A program made the translations under genes and the position numbers. Shown here one piece after another: positions 8,223-17,743 of a stretch of 64,000 nucleotides of DNA. The stretch's first letter is position 1. Each line of letters opens with the position of its first letter. The DNA comes from Cobetia amphilecti (lineage in GTDB: Bacteria; Pseudomonadota; Gammaproteobacteria; Pseudomonadales; Halomonadaceae): positions 3,100,001 through 3,164,000 of the forward strand of contig NZ_CP084115.1 in the NCBI RefSeq assembly GCF_020217465.1, given 5' to 3'. The notes under the pieces are model-generated. The model saw only the letters and a program-made list of their open reading frames with translations, was not told the DNA's origin and did no database searches.

Positions 8223-9476
8223 TCAGCGTTTAGGCAGGAATTTCAGTGGGTCCTTGGGCTGCCCATCCTCGCGAATCTCGAAGTGCAGCTGCGCACGTTC
8301 AGCGTCAGTGGCTCCCAGAGTGGCGATGACCTGTCCGGCGTCGATCACATCGTTCTCTGATACACGCAGAGTGTCGTTGTGGGCGTAGGCGCTCAGATAG
8401 CGGTCGTTGTGCTTGAGAATGATGAGGTTACCGTAACCACGTACTCCGCTTCCGGCGTAGACCACGATTCCCGGCCCTGCTGCCTTGACAGGTTGCCCCT
8501 TTTGACCAGCGATATCAATGCCGCCGGTGACACTCTCGGACTCGCCGAACTTGCCGATGATCTCGCCTTGCGTAGGCCACTGCCAGTCAACGTTTTTTAC
8601 CGGAACATAGGTCTTCTTGGCCGGTGCAGCCTTGGCGGTTTCGCCAGCGACATTGGTGCCCTTTTCAACCTTGGCAGCCTCATTTTTCACGCTAGCGGCC
8701 GCTTTCTCGCGCTCTGCTGCGGCGGCAGCGGCGGCTTGCTCGGCCTTTTCCTTGGCGGCCTTGCGCGCCTCGGCCTGGGCGGCGGCCGCACTGGCAGCTG
8801 CCTCGCTGGCCGTCTGACTGGCTGTCTGACTGGCCGAGCTACTGGCCTGCGCAGCACTGCTGCTGGCCTGCTCTGCGCTGTCAGTGGCTGAGTTGCGCGC
8901 CGTCTCGGCGAGTGCCTCTTCACTGCCTTCCTGGTAGACAGGCCCCAGCCCGGCAGCCGCCGCGGCGCCGGTGGCGGCCGAGGACACGCCACCCGAGCCA
9001 GTCGTCAGCGACTGGGCCTGGCTGGTGCGCTGTTGCTGCTGAGCCATGGCGGATTCATCCGGTGCCAGCCAGTCAGGCAGTTCGCTGCCGCCGGCGATCG
9101 AACCATCACTGCCCCCGCCCATCGGCGTGGCAACAACGCCACCGCTCGAGGCGACGCTCGTGCCGGAAGCGCCCGCCGCACTGGCCGGCAGCTGGGTGTT
9201 GGGGTTCAGACGCAGCGTCTGCCCCGGCTGCAGGGTGTAGGGCGGATTCAAGCCGTTCATGCGCGCCACATCCCGGAAATCCTGGCCACTCTGCCAGGAG
9301 ATGCCATACAGGGTGTCACCGCGCTGAACGGTATAGGTGTCGGAGGTGATACGCGCATTGCCGGCGTTGAGGTCCTGAACCTGCGGGCGAGTGGTCGCCG
9401 TGCTGCAGGCTGTCAGCGCACCCAGCGCCAGACCTGCCAACGTCAGTTTGATTCCCTTGTCCATCCTGTCACGCAT
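8223..9476 (-). CDS. nlpD: NlpD-type murein hydrolase activator lipoprotein
   Basis: A 417-residue lipoprotein. The chosen start at 9476 has AAGGAG 7 nt upstream and gives a short signal sequence with lipobox LTAC. Next come a LysM peptidoglycan-binding domain ([17 protein letters not shown]), a very long Ala/Ser/Glu-rich linker (about residues 130-290) and a C-terminal LytM/M23 domain. The M23 zinc ligands look incomplete: GGIDIA lacks the usual His and the HxH is reduced to LHFE. That agrees with NlpD acting as an activator of the amidase AmiC during division, not as an endopeptidase. The start overlaps the DUF368 stop by 8 bp. Confidence 0.9.
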   Translation of the reverse strand: MRDRMDKGIKLTLAGLALGALTACSTATTRPQVQDLNAGNARITSDTYTVQRGDTLYGISWQSGQDFRDVARMNGLNPPYTLQPGQTLRLNPNTQLPASAAGASGTSVASSGGVVATPMGGGSDGSIAGGSELPDWLAPDESAMAQQQQRTSQAQSLTTGSGGVSSAATGAAAAAGLGPVYQEGSEEALAETARNSATDSAEQASSSAAQASSSASQTASQTASEAAASAAAAQAEARKAAKEKAEQAAAAAAAEREKAAASVKNEAAKVEKGTNVAGETAKAAPAKKTYVPVKNVDWQWPTQGEIIGKFGESESVTGGIDIAGQKGQPVKAAGPGIVVYAGSGVRGYGNLIILKHNDRYLSAYAHNDTLRVSENDVIDAGQVIATLGATDAERAQLHFEIREDGQPKDPLKFLPKR

Positions 9477-10422
9477 GTTCCTGCTCCTTGCGGGAATTGC
9501 TGGAGTCGTCATCCGGGCCGGAGCGCTCTCCGGCAAACCAGACAAGCAATACGCCGGCCAGCATCAGGGCGAGTGCCGCCCACAGCTGGGCAGGCTCACC
9601 GGTCACACTGGTATAGGTATCCGGCATCATGAAGTGGTAATCCAGCGGAACCTGTTCACCCTTGGGTCCCAGACGATAATCGGTGATGGTGCGCCACGGC
9701 CACAATACCGGCAGCGAGCCGAGAATGAAGCCCGTCAGCAGCATCAGTGTCGCGGTGTGATGATGACGAAACAACCACGACAACAAACGCGAGAAGGTGA
9801 ACAGCCCGATGGCGCAGCCGCTGCCGAACAGCATGATCAGCTGCAGATCGAAGCTCTTGATGCCAGTCATCACCGTGCCGTAGAGGCCCATGGTCAGCAA
9901 CAGGAAGCTGCCGGAGACACCCGGCAGCAGCATGGCACTGATGGCGATGGCACCGCCGACCACCAGCACCCAGGAGGCATCGGTGGCGGCGGGCAACAGG
10001 CTGGGCAACTTGCTGGCCAGCACCAGCCCCAGCGCCAACCACACCAGATAGCCCATCCGGAAGGTGGTGATACGCCGCGCGACCACCACCCCGGAACACA
10101 CCACCAGCCCGAAGAAGAAGGCGTTGAGCAGCAGCGGCTGCGCCTCCATCAACCAGGTCACCACATGCGCCACGCTGATCAGGCTGGCGAAGATGCCAGC
10201 GACCAGCGGCAGCAGAAAGGCCAGATTCAAATGCTGCCACAGCGCCTTGAAGCCCTGCTCACGCCATACGCCGATGGCGGAGGGGCCGAAGCGCTTGATG
10301 GACTCGATCAATTCTTCATAGATGCCGGTCACGAAGGCAATCGTGCCGCCTGATACCCCGGGCACGGCATCCGCCGCCCCCATGCCAGCGCCCTTGAAGA
10401 ACACGCTCAAAGCTCGTTTCAC
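9469..10422 (-). CDS. DUF368 membrane protein, putative undecaprenyl-phosphate translocase
   Basis: A 317-residue polytopic membrane protein with the DUF368 signature GMGAADAVPGVSGGTIAF near the N-terminus. About eight to nine hydrophobic segments fill the rest. DUF368 proteins (PopT-type) were recently linked to flipping undecaprenyl phosphate back across the inner membrane for cell-wall lipid recycling; assigning that role here is by family only. I chose GTG at 10422: it overlaps the pcm stop as GTGA and has GGAG 7 nt upstream. The upstream in-frame ATG at 10515 lies inside pcm and adds an unrelated basic leader. Its place between pcm and nlpD links it to the rpoS cluster transcript. Confidence 0.82.
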   Translation of the reverse strand: MKRALSVFFKGAGMGAADAVPGVSGGTIAFVTGIYEELIESIKRFGPSAIGVWREQGFKALWQHLNLAFLLPLVAGIFASLISVAHVVTWLMEAQPLLLNAFFFGLVVCSGVVVARRITTFRMGYLVWLALGLVLASKLPSLLPAATDASWVLVVGGAIAISAMLLPGVSGSFLLLTMGLYGTVMTGIKSFDLQLIMLFGSGCAIGLFTFSRLLSWLFRHHHTATLMLLTGFILGSLPVLWPWRTITDYRLGPKGEQVPLDYHFMMPDTYTSVTGEPAQLWAALALMLAGVLLVWFAGERSGPDDDSSNSRKEQEHA

Positions 10423-11189
10423 CTGATCACTCCCTCGAGCAACGGCACGAAGCGCACGGCCTCGAACCGCTGAATATCCTGAGTGTCGCCGACGTGGCGC
10501 ACTCGTGTCAGCCACTGACGATCACTGTCGTCCTCGGCCAATGGCACGATCATCACCCCCTGCGGGGCCAACTGCTTCAACAACGCCTGCGGCAGATGCG
10601 GTGCGCAGGCGGTCACCACGATCAGATCAAATGCCGAGTCATCGTCCTGCCAGCCATGCCCACCATCGGCATGGCGCAACGCGACATTGTCGAGTCCGAA
10701 CCAGCCAAGGCGTTGAGCGGCCCTGGCATGCAGCACGGCGATGCGCTCGAGCGAAGACACCCGAGCGAACAGGCGCGCCAGCAGCAATGTCTGATAACCC
10801 GAACCGGTGCCGACCTCCAGCACCCGACACTCCTCGCGCGGGCGCGGCGCTTGCGCCAGGGCAAGCTCCGTCATGCGGGCGTGCATGTAAGGCTGGGACA
10901 GGGTCTGCCCCTGCCCCAGCGGCAGCGCGGTATCTTCATAGGCACGGTGCGCCAGCGCCTCATCGAGAAACAGGTGGCGCGGCTCACTGGCCATCAGCTC
11001 CAGCACCCGCTCATCGCGAATGCCGGCATCCTCCAGGCGCGCCACCATGCGGTCTCGCGTGCGCTGGGACGTCATGCCGATACCGCTCAGCTGCGCCGTG
11101 TCCGGTCGCCTGAGATGCAAGGGCCCGGCGATTCCCGCTGCGCTGTCTGACTGCGCAAGCGGGAAAGCGTTCTGATACACGTCCTTCAT
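10419..11189 (-). CDS. pcm: Protein-L-isoaspartate O-methyltransferase
   Basis: A 256-residue SAM-dependent repair enzyme that methylates L-isoaspartyl residues in aged proteins. The SAM-binding motif is VLEVGTGSGYQTLLLARL at about residues 122-139, with the upstream LPLGQGQTLSQPYMHARM stretch typical of the family. E. coli Pcm has 208 residues; the extra 35 or so here are at the N-terminus. The true start may therefore be the ATG at GMTSQRTRDRM (around 11075), because no good ribosome-binding site precedes 11189. It follows surE and precedes the DUF368 gene with a 4-bp overlap. Confidence 0.9.
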   Translation of the reverse strand: MKDVYQNAFPLAQSDSAAGIAGPLHLRRPDTAQLSGIGMTSQRTRDRMVARLEDAGIRDERVLELMASEPRHLFLDEALAHRAYEDTALPLGQGQTLSQPYMHARMTELALAQAPRPREECRVLEVGTGSGYQTLLLARLFARVSSLERIAVLHARAAQRLGWFGLDNVALRHADGGHGWQDDDSAFDLIVVTACAPHLPQALLKQLAPQGVMIVPLAEDDSDRQWLTRVRHVGDTQDIQRFEAVRFVPLLEGVIR

Positions 11190-11259
11190 GGTCTTGATTC
11201 ATATCCTTCGAACGAGGACTTCACAGCGAAATCTTGAGCCTTGGCTGGCGCTACGTCGC

Positions 11260-12009
11260 TCAGGTCAGCGCCTCGAGCCACTGCGCCACATCGTGACGCG
11301 CCCCGTGGGAGGTGAGATCCGTCATCAACGGCGTGATGGACACATAGCCTGCCGCGATGGCGGCGAAGTCGGTGTCATCGCCATCATCGATGCCATCGCC
11401 GGCCAGCGCGATCCAGTAGCGGGTACGGCCACGCGGGTCCTTGACCTCGATCGGGGCGCCCGCCGGGCCACGGTGGCCCTGACGCGTGACGCGAAAACCA
11501 CGAATCTCGCTCCACGGCACATCCGGCACATTGACGTTGAGCAATGAGCGCGGCGGCAATGCCAGGGTCTCGGCCGCGCCGACGAGGCTCGCCGCCACGC
11601 GTCCAGCGGTCTCGAAGTGGGTCTTGCCGCACAGTGACATCGCGATCGCCGACATGCCCAGCGAGCGCCCTTCCATCGCCGCGGCCACGGTGCCGGAATA
11701 CAGCACGTCATCGCCCAGGTTGGCACCATGGTTGATGCCGGAAATCACGATGTCAGGCTTCTCGTCCCAGACCCCATTGACGCCCAGGTAGACACAATCC
11801 GCGGGCGTGCCGTCGACGCTGTAGAAGCCGTTCTCCATCGCGGACAGCAACAACGGCCGACTCAGCGTCAGCGAGTTGCTGGCCCCTGAGCGGTCACGGT
11901 CCGGCGCGACCACACGAATGCGTGCCTGCCCGGCCAGCGCGTCATGCAGCGCCTTGAGCCCCGGAGCGTGCACGCCATCATCATTGGAAAGCAGAATCCT
12001 GCGCATCAT
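11260..12009 (-). CDS. surE: 5'/3'-nucleotidase SurE
   Basis: A 249-residue survival protein that dephosphorylates nucleoside monophosphates in stationary phase. The metal-binding N-terminus [13 protein letters not shown] is intact, as are [25 protein letters not shown] and NVNVPD. Two ATGs follow AAGGAGTGAG; the second (12006) has the better spacing, so the protein may be one residue shorter. It lies between truD and pcm as in enteric bacteria and pseudomonads. Confidence 0.94.
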   Translation of the reverse strand: MMRRILLSNDDGVHAPGLKALHDALAGQARIRVVAPDRDRSGASNSLTLSRPLLLSAMENGFYSVDGTPADCVYLGVNGVWDEKPDIVISGINHGANLGDDVLYSGTVAAAMEGRSLGMSAIAMSLCGKTHFETAGRVAASLVGAAETLALPPRSLLNVNVPDVPWSEIRGFRVTRQGHRGPAGAPIEVKDPRGRTRYWIALAGDGIDDGDDTDFAAIAAGYVSITPLMTDLTSHGARHDVAQWLEALT

Positions 12010-12057
12010 CTCACTCCTTTGCGAATCATCGGATAGTCGTCATATCGCCTGACGGCA

Positions 12058-13233
12058 CTACAGCAGCGGATGGGCGATCAGCTCACGCAACAGGCCCGTC
12101 GCGAAGCTGCCGCGCGGTAGATCGAAGTGCAGCCAGACACTGGCCTCGCCACCTTCGGTTTTTGCCTGCTCTGGCGTGATATCCCACTCCAGACGCGGCT
12201 TGCCGGGCATCAGGCGCAGCGGACGACGCTCCGCCTTGACGCCGGCCTTCTCGAGCCCCTCGCACAGCTGCGGCCAACGCGTGGCCAGGACCTGCTCGAG
12301 CTGGGCGACCTGCGCATGAGCCTCCGCCCGTCCGGTGCCCCACAGCGGGCCAGTGGGATGAATATCGCCACTCGCCAGGCGCTGCGCCAGCGTCTCGGCC
12401 GACTCGCTGCCATCGGTGACGAAGCGCGAGCCCGTCCCGTTGAGCGCAAACACCTCACCGCTCAACGCCGTCGCCCAGCAATGCGCCTTGAGGCGCGCAG
12501 CCAGCACCTCGTTGAACAGGAAGCTGCGCGCGGTCGACAGCAGCATGCCGCTGCGGTCATCACGCTTGCGCCAGCCACGCACCAGCACGGCACGTGCCCG
12601 GCCGAGATTATGTCCCTGATGCCCGAAGCGCTGCGGCCCGAAATAGTTGGGCACACCATCACGTATCAGCGTCTGCCAGCGCGCCTCGAACTCGGGATGC
12701 GCGACGGCCTCACCACTGACACGCAGCGCGAAGCGGTTGCCGCGATGCACGCCACGCTTGAGCTTGCGCGGATGACGCACGCTGGCCAGCACGCGGACGC
12801 CCTTCTCGGCCAGCGCATCGCTGAGATCCTGCGGCGCTTCACGCCCCGGCAACCACACGGAGACCCACTGCTGGGTGATCGCCTGCTTGTCCTTGAGACC
12901 GGCCACGCCGATATCACGCGACGCGACCTCACACAGGCCGGCCAGTTCACGGCACAGCTCATCGGTGGTCAGGCCACGTTTCTCGACCCACAGCCACTGA
13001 TGCTCGCCGTGACCTTCGGGCACGAAGTCCATCAGCTCGGTGACCCGGAAGTCCTCCGGCGTGTGACGGAAGTCGCCGGCTCCCAGCGGGCCGCCATGCG
13101 CATGCGGCCAGCGCTGCATCAACTCGGCTTCCTTGACCCACGCCTCGCTGCCCGCGGCGTCCAACGCCGTCAGCGCCTCGGCAAACAGCGCATCCGCCTC
13201 GGGCGACTCAGACATGTCATTCACTTCAGACAT
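12058..13233 (-). CDS. truD: tRNA pseudouridine(13) synthase TruD
   Basis: A 391-residue enzyme that makes pseudouridine 13 in tRNA-Glu. The catalytic aspartate is in [15 protein letters not shown] at about residue 108. The N-terminal [20 protein letters not shown] and the [15 protein letters not shown] motif are typical of TruD. It starts 8 bp inside the 3' end of ispF, with GGAG 7 nt before the ATG. It is longer than E. coli TruD (349 residues), mainly in the N-terminal leader and the TRUD insertion domain. Confidence 0.93.
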   Translation of the reverse strand: MSEVNDMSESPEADALFAEALTALDAAGSEAWVKEAELMQRWPHAHGGPLGAGDFRHTPEDFRVTELMDFVPEGHGEHQWLWVEKRGLTTDELCRELAGLCEVASRDIGVAGLKDKQAITQQWVSVWLPGREAPQDLSDALAEKGVRVLASVRHPRKLKRGVHRGNRFALRVSGEAVAHPEFEARWQTLIRDGVPNYFGPQRFGHQGHNLGRARAVLVRGWRKRDDRSGMLLSTARSFLFNEVLAARLKAHCWATALSGEVFALNGTGSRFVTDGSESAETLAQRLASGDIHPTGPLWGTGRAEAHAQVAQLEQVLATRWPQLCEGLEKAGVKAERRPLRLMPGKPRLEWDITPEQAKTEGGEASVWLHFDLPRGSFATGLLRELIAHPLL

Positions 13234-13816
13234 GCTCGGCTCCGACCGCGGTCGGCAGCGCGCCCAGCAGCACCACCGCCTCGGCGGCGATGCCTTCCTT
13301 GCGACCGGTGAAACCGAGCCGCTCGGTGGTGGTGGCCTTGACGTTGACGACCGCCAGCGGCACGCGCAGGTCTTCGGCGATCACTTCCCGCATCGCCTGG
13401 ATGTGCGGCGCCATCTTCGGCGCCTGCGCCATCACGGTGAGATCGACATTGCCGACCCCGAAACCGGCGGCATTGACCAGCCCGATCACGTGGCGCAGCA
13501 GGCCACGGCTATCGGCGCCGGACCACTCGCTGTCGGTGTCCGGGAAATGCTTGCCGATATCGCCCATGCCACAGGCACCGAGCAGCGCATCGCACAGCGC
13601 ATGCAGCAGCACGTCACCGTCGGAGTGCGCCACGAAGCCATGCTCGTAGGCGATCTTCACGCCACCGATCATCAGGTGATCGCCATCGCCGAAGCGATGC
13701 ACATCGAAGCCGTGGCCGATGCGCAGGGCCATCGGCACATGGCCAGCCTGCGGGGAAGAGGTCGCGGATTGCGCAGAGGAAGTGGCAGCAGCGGGTGTTG
13801 CAGATTGCTCAGTCAT
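13226..13816 (-). CDS. ispF: 2-C-methyl-D-erythritol 2,4-cyclodiphosphate synthase IspF
   Basis: A zinc enzyme of the MEP isoprenoid pathway. The conserved core begins [15 protein letters not shown] (metal ligands DxH), followed by [18 protein letters not shown] and the [16 protein letters not shown]-terminal motif. The ATG at 13816 lies 1 nt after the ispD stop (TGA-C-ATG) and gives 196 residues with a 28-residue Ala/Ser/Thr-rich leader. The ATG at 13732 gives 168 residues, closer to the usual 159. I prefer 13816 because of the tight coupling to ispD, but neither has a good ribosome-binding site. A longer open frame to 14134 only reads through ispD out of frame. Confidence 0.93.
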   Translation of the reverse strand: MTEQSATPAAATSSAQSATSSPQAGHVPMALRIGHGFDVHRFGDGDHLMIGGVKIAYEHGFVAHSDGDVLLHALCDALLGACGMGDIGKHFPDTDSEWSGADSRGLLRHVIGLVNAAGFGVGNVDLTVMAQAPKMAPHIQAMREVIAEDLRVPLAVVNVKATTTERLGFTGRKEGIAAEAVVLLGALPTAVGAEHV

Positions 13817-13817
13817 G

Positions 13818-14615
13818 TCAGGCAGATGTCCGGGGGCTATCGGGAAGCGCCTCGCGCGCGGCCAGCAGCAGGCGCGCCATGGCGAGGTCTTCCGGATGGG
13901 TGATCTTGAGATTGTCGCGGGCGGCGGCGACCAGCACGGGGGCACGGCCACAGGCCTCCAGTGCCGAGGCCTCGTCCGTGATAAGCGCGGGGTTATCCCC
14001 AAGCGCTTCACGCAGCGCCCGCCGCAACAGGCCCAGCGGGAAGGCCTGCGGCGTGAAGGCATGCCACAGGCCGACGCGGGATTCGGTGTGCGCGATGCTC
14101 GGCGCGCGCTCTTTATCGCCATCGCCATCGCCATGCGGGCGGGAGTCGCCGGCCGGCGCGGCGCGCTTCATGGTGTCACTGGCGGGGGCCGCGAGGATGG
14201 CGCCATCGGCACTGCGACGAGCGGTCGCCACCAGCGCATGGATATCGGCTTCGCGAACGCAGGGGCGCGCGACATCGTGCACCAGCACGAGGTCATCGTC
14301 ATGGGCGTGGCGGCTCAGGCAATCCAGGCCTGCCAGCACGCTGTCGGCACGCTCGCTGCCGCCATCGGCGCGCAGCCAGTCCTGCCACGGCACCATCGAT
14401 GGCGAGAAATAGCCATCGTCGGCGCCCAGCACCAGACAGAGTCCTGCCTCGGGCAGCGCGCGCTTGAGTGTCGCCAGCGTCGCCTCCAGCACGCAGCCCC
14501 CGGGCGACAGCTCCAGATACTGCTTGGGGCGGTCGGCCTGCATGCGACTGCCCACGCCGGCGGCCGGCACCAGATACCACAGACGGGGCTCGCGCGAGGC
14601 GTCTGTCGGCATCAT
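13818..14615 (-). CDS. ispD: 2-C-methyl-D-erythritol 4-phosphate cytidylyltransferase IspD
   Basis: A 265-residue MEP-pathway enzyme joining CTP and MEP. The CTP-binding N-terminus [18 protein letters not shown] is complete, as are [11 protein letters not shown] and the DTMKR loop. Between DTMKR and GLWHAFTPQ this protein carries roughly 15 extra charged residues ([15 protein letters not shown]) compared with E. coli IspD, encoded partly by a hexanucleotide repeat. The start ATG overlaps the ftsB stop as ATGA, indicating translational coupling. ispF follows directly. Confidence 0.94.
   Translation of the reverse strand: MMPTDASREPRLWYLVPAAGVGSRMQADRPKQYLELSPGGCVLEATLATLKRALPEAGLCLVLGADDGYFSPSMVPWQDWLRADGGSERADSVLAGLDCLSRHAHDDDLVLVHDVARPCVREADIHALVATARRSADGAILAAPASDTMKRAAPAGDSRPHGDGDGDKERAPSIAHTESRVGLWHAFTPQAFPLGLLRRALREALGDNPALITDEASALEACGRAPVLVAAARDNLKITHPEDLAMARLLLAAREALPDSPRTSA
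14115..14132. repeat. Hexanucleotide microsatellite inside ispD
   Basis: Three perfect copies of ATCGCC (GGCGAT on the coding strand) encode Asp-Gly-Asp-Gly-Asp in the extra loop of IspD. The unit length is a multiple of three, so copy-number change would alter loop length without a frameshift. Confidence 0.75.
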
Positions 14616-14986
14616 GGCGTGATCACCTTGGGCAGCCCGCCTTCCAGGCCCTTGCCCTCCAGCGCACCGTCAGCCACTTCATCGGGTGATGGCGCCTTGC
14701 GTTCCGGCACCGCGACATTGGGCACCCACAGGAACTGCTCGTCCTTGCGCACCATGCCGAGGTCATTGCGTGCACGCTCCTCGATGGCCGCCAGACCATT
14801 CTTGAGGTCGACCACTTCCGCACCGAGCCGCTGATTGCGGTTGTCCAGCACCGCATCTTCCTTGGAAAGCTGCTGCACGCGTGCGCGAATATCGAATAAT
14901 TCGGTGATGCCATTTTCGCCCCACCACAGCCGATACTGGAGCAGTGCCAGCAGCAGCAGCAGTGAGATATTGATCCATTTGAGCAT
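14612..14986 (-). CDS. ftsB: Cell division protein FtsB
   Basis: A 124-residue bitopic divisome protein (DivIC/FtsB family). It begins MLKWINISLLLLLALLQYRL, a single membrane segment. A periplasmic coiled coil follows (about residues 30-70, with the repeated leucines of RVQQLSKEDAVLDNRNQRL), then the ARNDLGMVRKDEQF motif that contacts FtsL and FtsQ. A Pro/Glu/Gly-rich C-terminal tail of about 30 residues is longer than in E. coli FtsB (103 residues). Longer open reading to 15478 lacks the right N-terminus and was not used. The ftsB-ispD-ispF order is conserved in gammaproteobacteria. Confidence 0.93.
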   Translation of the reverse strand: MLKWINISLLLLLALLQYRLWWGENGITELFDIRARVQQLSKEDAVLDNRNQRLGAEVVDLKNGLAAIEERARNDLGMVRKDEQFLWVPNVAVPERKAPSPDEVADGALEGKGLEGGLPKVITP

Positions 14987-15139
14987 GGCGATGTCCTTGG
15001 CCGTTGCAGCGCGCATTATGCCATCATCCGGGAGCGTGACGCAGGCACTGCCAGCATCCGTTGCCACGCTTGACGCACCCCTGTCGATCAGGGCCACCTG
15101 ATGACAGCGCCCTCTCACCCTTCTGCCAGGAGTCATCCG

Positions 15140-15451
15140 ATGTACAAGCTTGCGTTCTTCGTCCCGGAGAATGACGCCGAACACGTCAAGGAAGCCGTCT
15201 TTGCCACCGGTGCAGGGCGCATCGGCGACTACGAGGCCTGCTGCTTCGAGACACGCGGCACCGGCCAGTTTCGGCCACTGGCCAGCGCCAATCCGCATAT
15301 CGGGACCTGCGGCACGCTGGAGCGCGTCGCCGAACTGAAGATAGAGCTGGTATGTGACGATTCGCTCATCGCCGCTGCCGTGGCGGCGCTGCGCGACGCC
15401 CACCCCTATGAAGAAGTCGCCTTCGATTGCTGGCGACTGGAAACGTTCTGA
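15140..15451 (+). CDS. YqfO/NIF3-C-like small protein
   Basis: A 103-residue protein resembling the stand-alone form of the domain inserted in NIF3/YqfO proteins (PII/CutA-like ferredoxin fold). It begins MYKLAFFVPENDAEHVKEAV and contains the family patterns GAGRIGDYEACCFETRGTGQF and DAHPYEEVAFDCWRL. The fold suggests a trimeric regulatory or metal-related protein, but no function is established. AGGAG lies 7 nt before the ATG at 15140. The gene is divergent from ftsB and converges with a Nudix gene. Confidence 0.82.
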   Translation: MYKLAFFVPENDAEHVKEAVFATGAGRIGDYEACCFETRGTGQFRPLASANPHIGTCGTLERVAELKIELVCDDSLIAAAVAALRDAHPYEEVAFDCWRLETF

Positions 15452-15488
15452 CCCCGCGCACCCCGAAGAGCGAGGCACGCGAGGTCAG
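15448..15488. terminator. Possible bidirectional hairpin between convergent genes
   Basis: CTGACCCCGCG and CGCGAGGTCAG form an 11-bp arm with one mismatch around a 19-nt loop, between the YqfO-like gene and the Nudix gene. It is weak and lacks T runs. Confidence 0.3.
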
Positions 15489-15503
15489 CATTGGCCAGAC
15501 GAT

Positions 15504-16088
15504 CTAGCTCGCGGGCAGGAAGGTGGTGTTGAAGAAGTGCTCGCGGGTTTCCAGGTCGATCTGCTCGAGATGCAGCGGGAAATGCTCGTCACCCTCGCCG
15601 TGGCGGCGGTCCTCGAAGTAGCGGCGCAGGGTCACTTCCATGGTCGGGAAGGCCAGTGACTGCCAGGGGACCTCCTCCTCGGCGAACAGCGCCACCTCGA
15701 GGCTCTCGACGCCGGCCGAGTAGTCACTGATCAGCTCGGCCCGAAACAGCATGTAGACCTGATTGATATGCGGCAGGTCGATCAACGTATAGAGCCCCTG
15801 CAGCTTGACCTCGGCGCCGGCTTCTTCTCGCGTCTCGCGGGCAGCGGCGTCGCTGGTGGTCTCGGCGTTCTCCATGAAGCCGGCCGGCAGGGTCCAATAA
15901 CCCAGGCGTGGCTCGATGGCACGCCGACAGAGCAGCACCTTGCCGTCCCGCACCGGCAGGGTGCCCGCGATGATGCGCGGATTCTGATAATGGATGGTGC
16001 CGCAGCTATCACACAGGTAGCGCAGACGATCATCGCCCTGCGGCACTGCCAGACGCACCGTTTCACCACAGTGACTGCAATAATTCAT
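15504..16088 (-). CDS. NudC-like Nudix hydrolase with zinc ribbon
   Basis: A 194-residue hydrolase with an N-terminal zinc ribbon (CSHCG near residue 4 and CDSCG near residue 30). The Nudix box is GFMENAETTSDAAARETREE plus AGAE near residues 72-95 and carries the metal-binding glutamates. This layout is like NudC-related NADH or nucleoside-diphosphate-derivative pyrophosphatases, but the protein is shorter than NudC (about 257 residues) and the substrate is unknown. The ATG at 16088 follows GGGAG at good spacing; an ATG four codons upstream lacks one. Confidence 0.85.
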   Translation of the reverse strand: MNYCSHCGETVRLAVPQGDDRLRYLCDSCGTIHYQNPRIIAGTLPVRDGKVLLCRRAIEPRLGYWTLPAGFMENAETTSDAAARETREEAGAEVKLQGLYTLIDLPHINQVYMLFRAELISDYSAGVESLEVALFAEEEVPWQSLAFPTMEVTLRRYFEDRRHGEGDEHFPLHLEQIDLETREHFFNTTFLPAS

Positions 16089-16230
16089 TCGCTCTCCCAT
16101 GAAATCTCAAGGCGCCCTTCAGTGACATCCCGTCTCCGCTTCCTCGTTGCGCGGTGGGGCCAGCGGCATGGCAGTCGCCTTGACCGCCAGGACCCTCGCG
16201 CCACATGATGAATGCCTACGAGGAAACGAC

Positions 16231-16860
16231 ATGCTAGAAGCCCTGCGCCAACGCCTGCAAGCACATCAACCCCTTGCGACTGACCACCAGCTACCACGCG
16301 CCGCCGTCCTGATCGCGCTGATCGATCGGCCCGAACCGACGCTGCTGCTGACGCGGCGTGCCAGCCATCTCAGCCAGCACCCCGGCCAGGTGGCCTTCCC
16401 CGGCGGCAAGGCCGAACCCGATGATAGCAATCTGTTGGCCACCGCGCTGCGCGAAGCCGAGGAAGAGGTCGCGCTGCCGCCCAGCGCCGTGGAGGTCTTC
16501 GGCCAGCTGAGCGACGTGATTTCCCTGCACGGCATGCGCGTCACGCCCTTTGTCGGACGCATTCCCGCCGACCTGCCGCTGCGCGCAGACCCCGGCGAGA
16601 TCGAGCAGATCTTCGAGATGCCGCTGAGCATGTTGCTCAAGGACGAGCGCGAGCATACCGATGTGATCACCGTCGGTGACGAGACCTGGTACGTGCCCAG
16701 CTATCGCGTGGCCGACCAGGTGCTGTGGGGGCTGTCCTCGATGATGCTGGTCGAACTGATGGCCATCGGCTTCGGCCATGCTGTGAGTCTCAAGGCAGCG
16801 CCACCGCCTGGTGCCCCGCTGCGCCATCTGCCGCCGCGCCCCGTGCCGCCTCGGCCCTGA
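16231..16860 (+). CDS. CoA pyrophosphatase-type Nudix hydrolase (NudL-like)
   Basis: A 209-residue Nudix protein of the YeaB/NudL group, which hydrolyses coenzyme A and its derivatives. It has the LLLTRRASHLSQHPGQVAFP motif preceding the Nudix helix and a complete box (GGKAEPDD ... ALREAEEEVALP, near residues 58-80). The ATG at 16231 follows GAGGAAACGAC; upstream in-frame ATGs give a non-conserved leader. The protein ends in a proline-rich tail (PPPGAPLRHLPPRPVPPRP). It is transcribed divergently from the other Nudix gene. Confidence 0.86.
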   Translation: MLEALRQRLQAHQPLATDHQLPRAAVLIALIDRPEPTLLLTRRASHLSQHPGQVAFPGGKAEPDDSNLLATALREAEEEVALPPSAVEVFGQLSDVISLHGMRVTPFVGRIPADLPLRADPGEIEQIFEMPLSMLLKDEREHTDVITVGDETWYVPSYRVADQVLWGLSSMMLVELMAIGFGHAVSLKAAPPPGAPLRHLPPRPVPPRP

Positions 16861-16904
16861 AGCTCAAGATCCTGAACTCCTGAGTTACTGAGCTCCTGCA
16901 CCAG
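16861..16904. repeat. Degenerate 15-bp repeats directly after the nudL-like stop
   Basis: Units AGCTCAAGATCCTGA, ACTCCTGAGTTACTG and AGCTCCTGCACCAG begin at the base after the stop codon. Similarity between units is moderate (shared CTC/CTGA words). Confidence 0.35.
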
Positions 16905-17021
16905 ACAAGGTGCGTTCCCGCCTAACGGCTCGTCATTGCCCCGACGATATTGCACCGACAATGGCACTGGACTATAACTCCTCGCCCACGATGCCACGCC
17001 ACTTCCCGTTCGGAGCGCCTG

Positions 17022-17687
17022 ATGCCCGCTGCACCTGCACCCGCCCCACTGCTGGACCCTGTCGCACTCAACCTGCTGATCGATGAACTGGTCGAGCATG
17101 GCTACAGCGTGCGCCCCGACTTCCTGCCGCGCCAGGTCATTCGTCAGCTCAATGATGAACTGACGGAGCTTGAGACGCGGCAGCAACTGACGGCGGCGGG
17201 TATCGGGCGCGGGCGCGAGCATGATCTGCGCCCGGACATCCGCGGCGACGCGATTCGCTGGCTGGACCGCAATTCGCGTGCCCAGCGCGCCTATCTGGAA
17301 GCGATGAACGTGCTCAAGGATGAGCTCAACCGTGCCCTCTATCTGGGGCTGTTCGAGTATGAGGCCCACTTTGCCCACTATCCGGTCGGCAGCTTCTACA
17401 AGAAGCATCTCGACAGCTTTCGCGGCCGCGGCAATCGCCTGATCTCCAGCGTGCTCTATCTCAATGAGGACTGGCCGCGCGATGGCGGCGGCGAGATCGT
17501 GCTCTACGACCCCGAGGATGACAGCCGCGAAATGGCACGCGTCACCCCCGAGGCCGGCACCTTCGTGTGCTTCCTCTCCGAGCAGATCCCCCATGAGGTA
17601 CTACCGACGCATCAGGCGCGCGCCAGTGTCACCGGCTGGTTCCGGCGCAACAGCTCACAGGGCAATCTGGTCGATCCCGCACGCTGA
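17022..17687 (+). CDS. 2OG-Fe(II) oxygenase, prolyl-4-hydroxylase type
   Basis: A 221-residue non-haem iron oxygenase. The double-stranded beta-helix contains the proximal HxD motif in KKHLDSFRGRGNRL (near residue 127), the distal histidine in QIPHEVLPT (near 190), and the 2-oxoglutarate-binding arginine in ARASVTGWFRR. This resembles the SM-20/PiuC-like group that hydroxylates proline, and some members act on ribosomal or EF-Tu residues; the substrate here is unknown. GGAG lies 6 nt before the ATG at 17022. Confidence 0.83.
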   Translation: MPAAPAPAPLLDPVALNLLIDELVEHGYSVRPDFLPRQVIRQLNDELTELETRQQLTAAGIGRGREHDLRPDIRGDAIRWLDRNSRAQRAYLEAMNVLKDELNRALYLGLFEYEAHFAHYPVGSFYKKHLDSFRGRGNRLISSVLYLNEDWPRDGGGEIVLYDPEDDSREMARVTPEAGTFVCFLSEQIPHEVLPTHQARASVTGWFRRNSSQGNLVDPAR

Positions 17688-17743
17688 TTCCCGGGCGGGA
17701 AGGCCCGGCCAGACAGGTCTGGACAGCACCGCACCAGCGGCCC

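Noticed and set aside
13732-14134. N-terminally extended IspF of 302 residues
   Set aside because: The extension is ispD read in another frame, including Met-Ala repeats produced by the hexanucleotide microsatellite.
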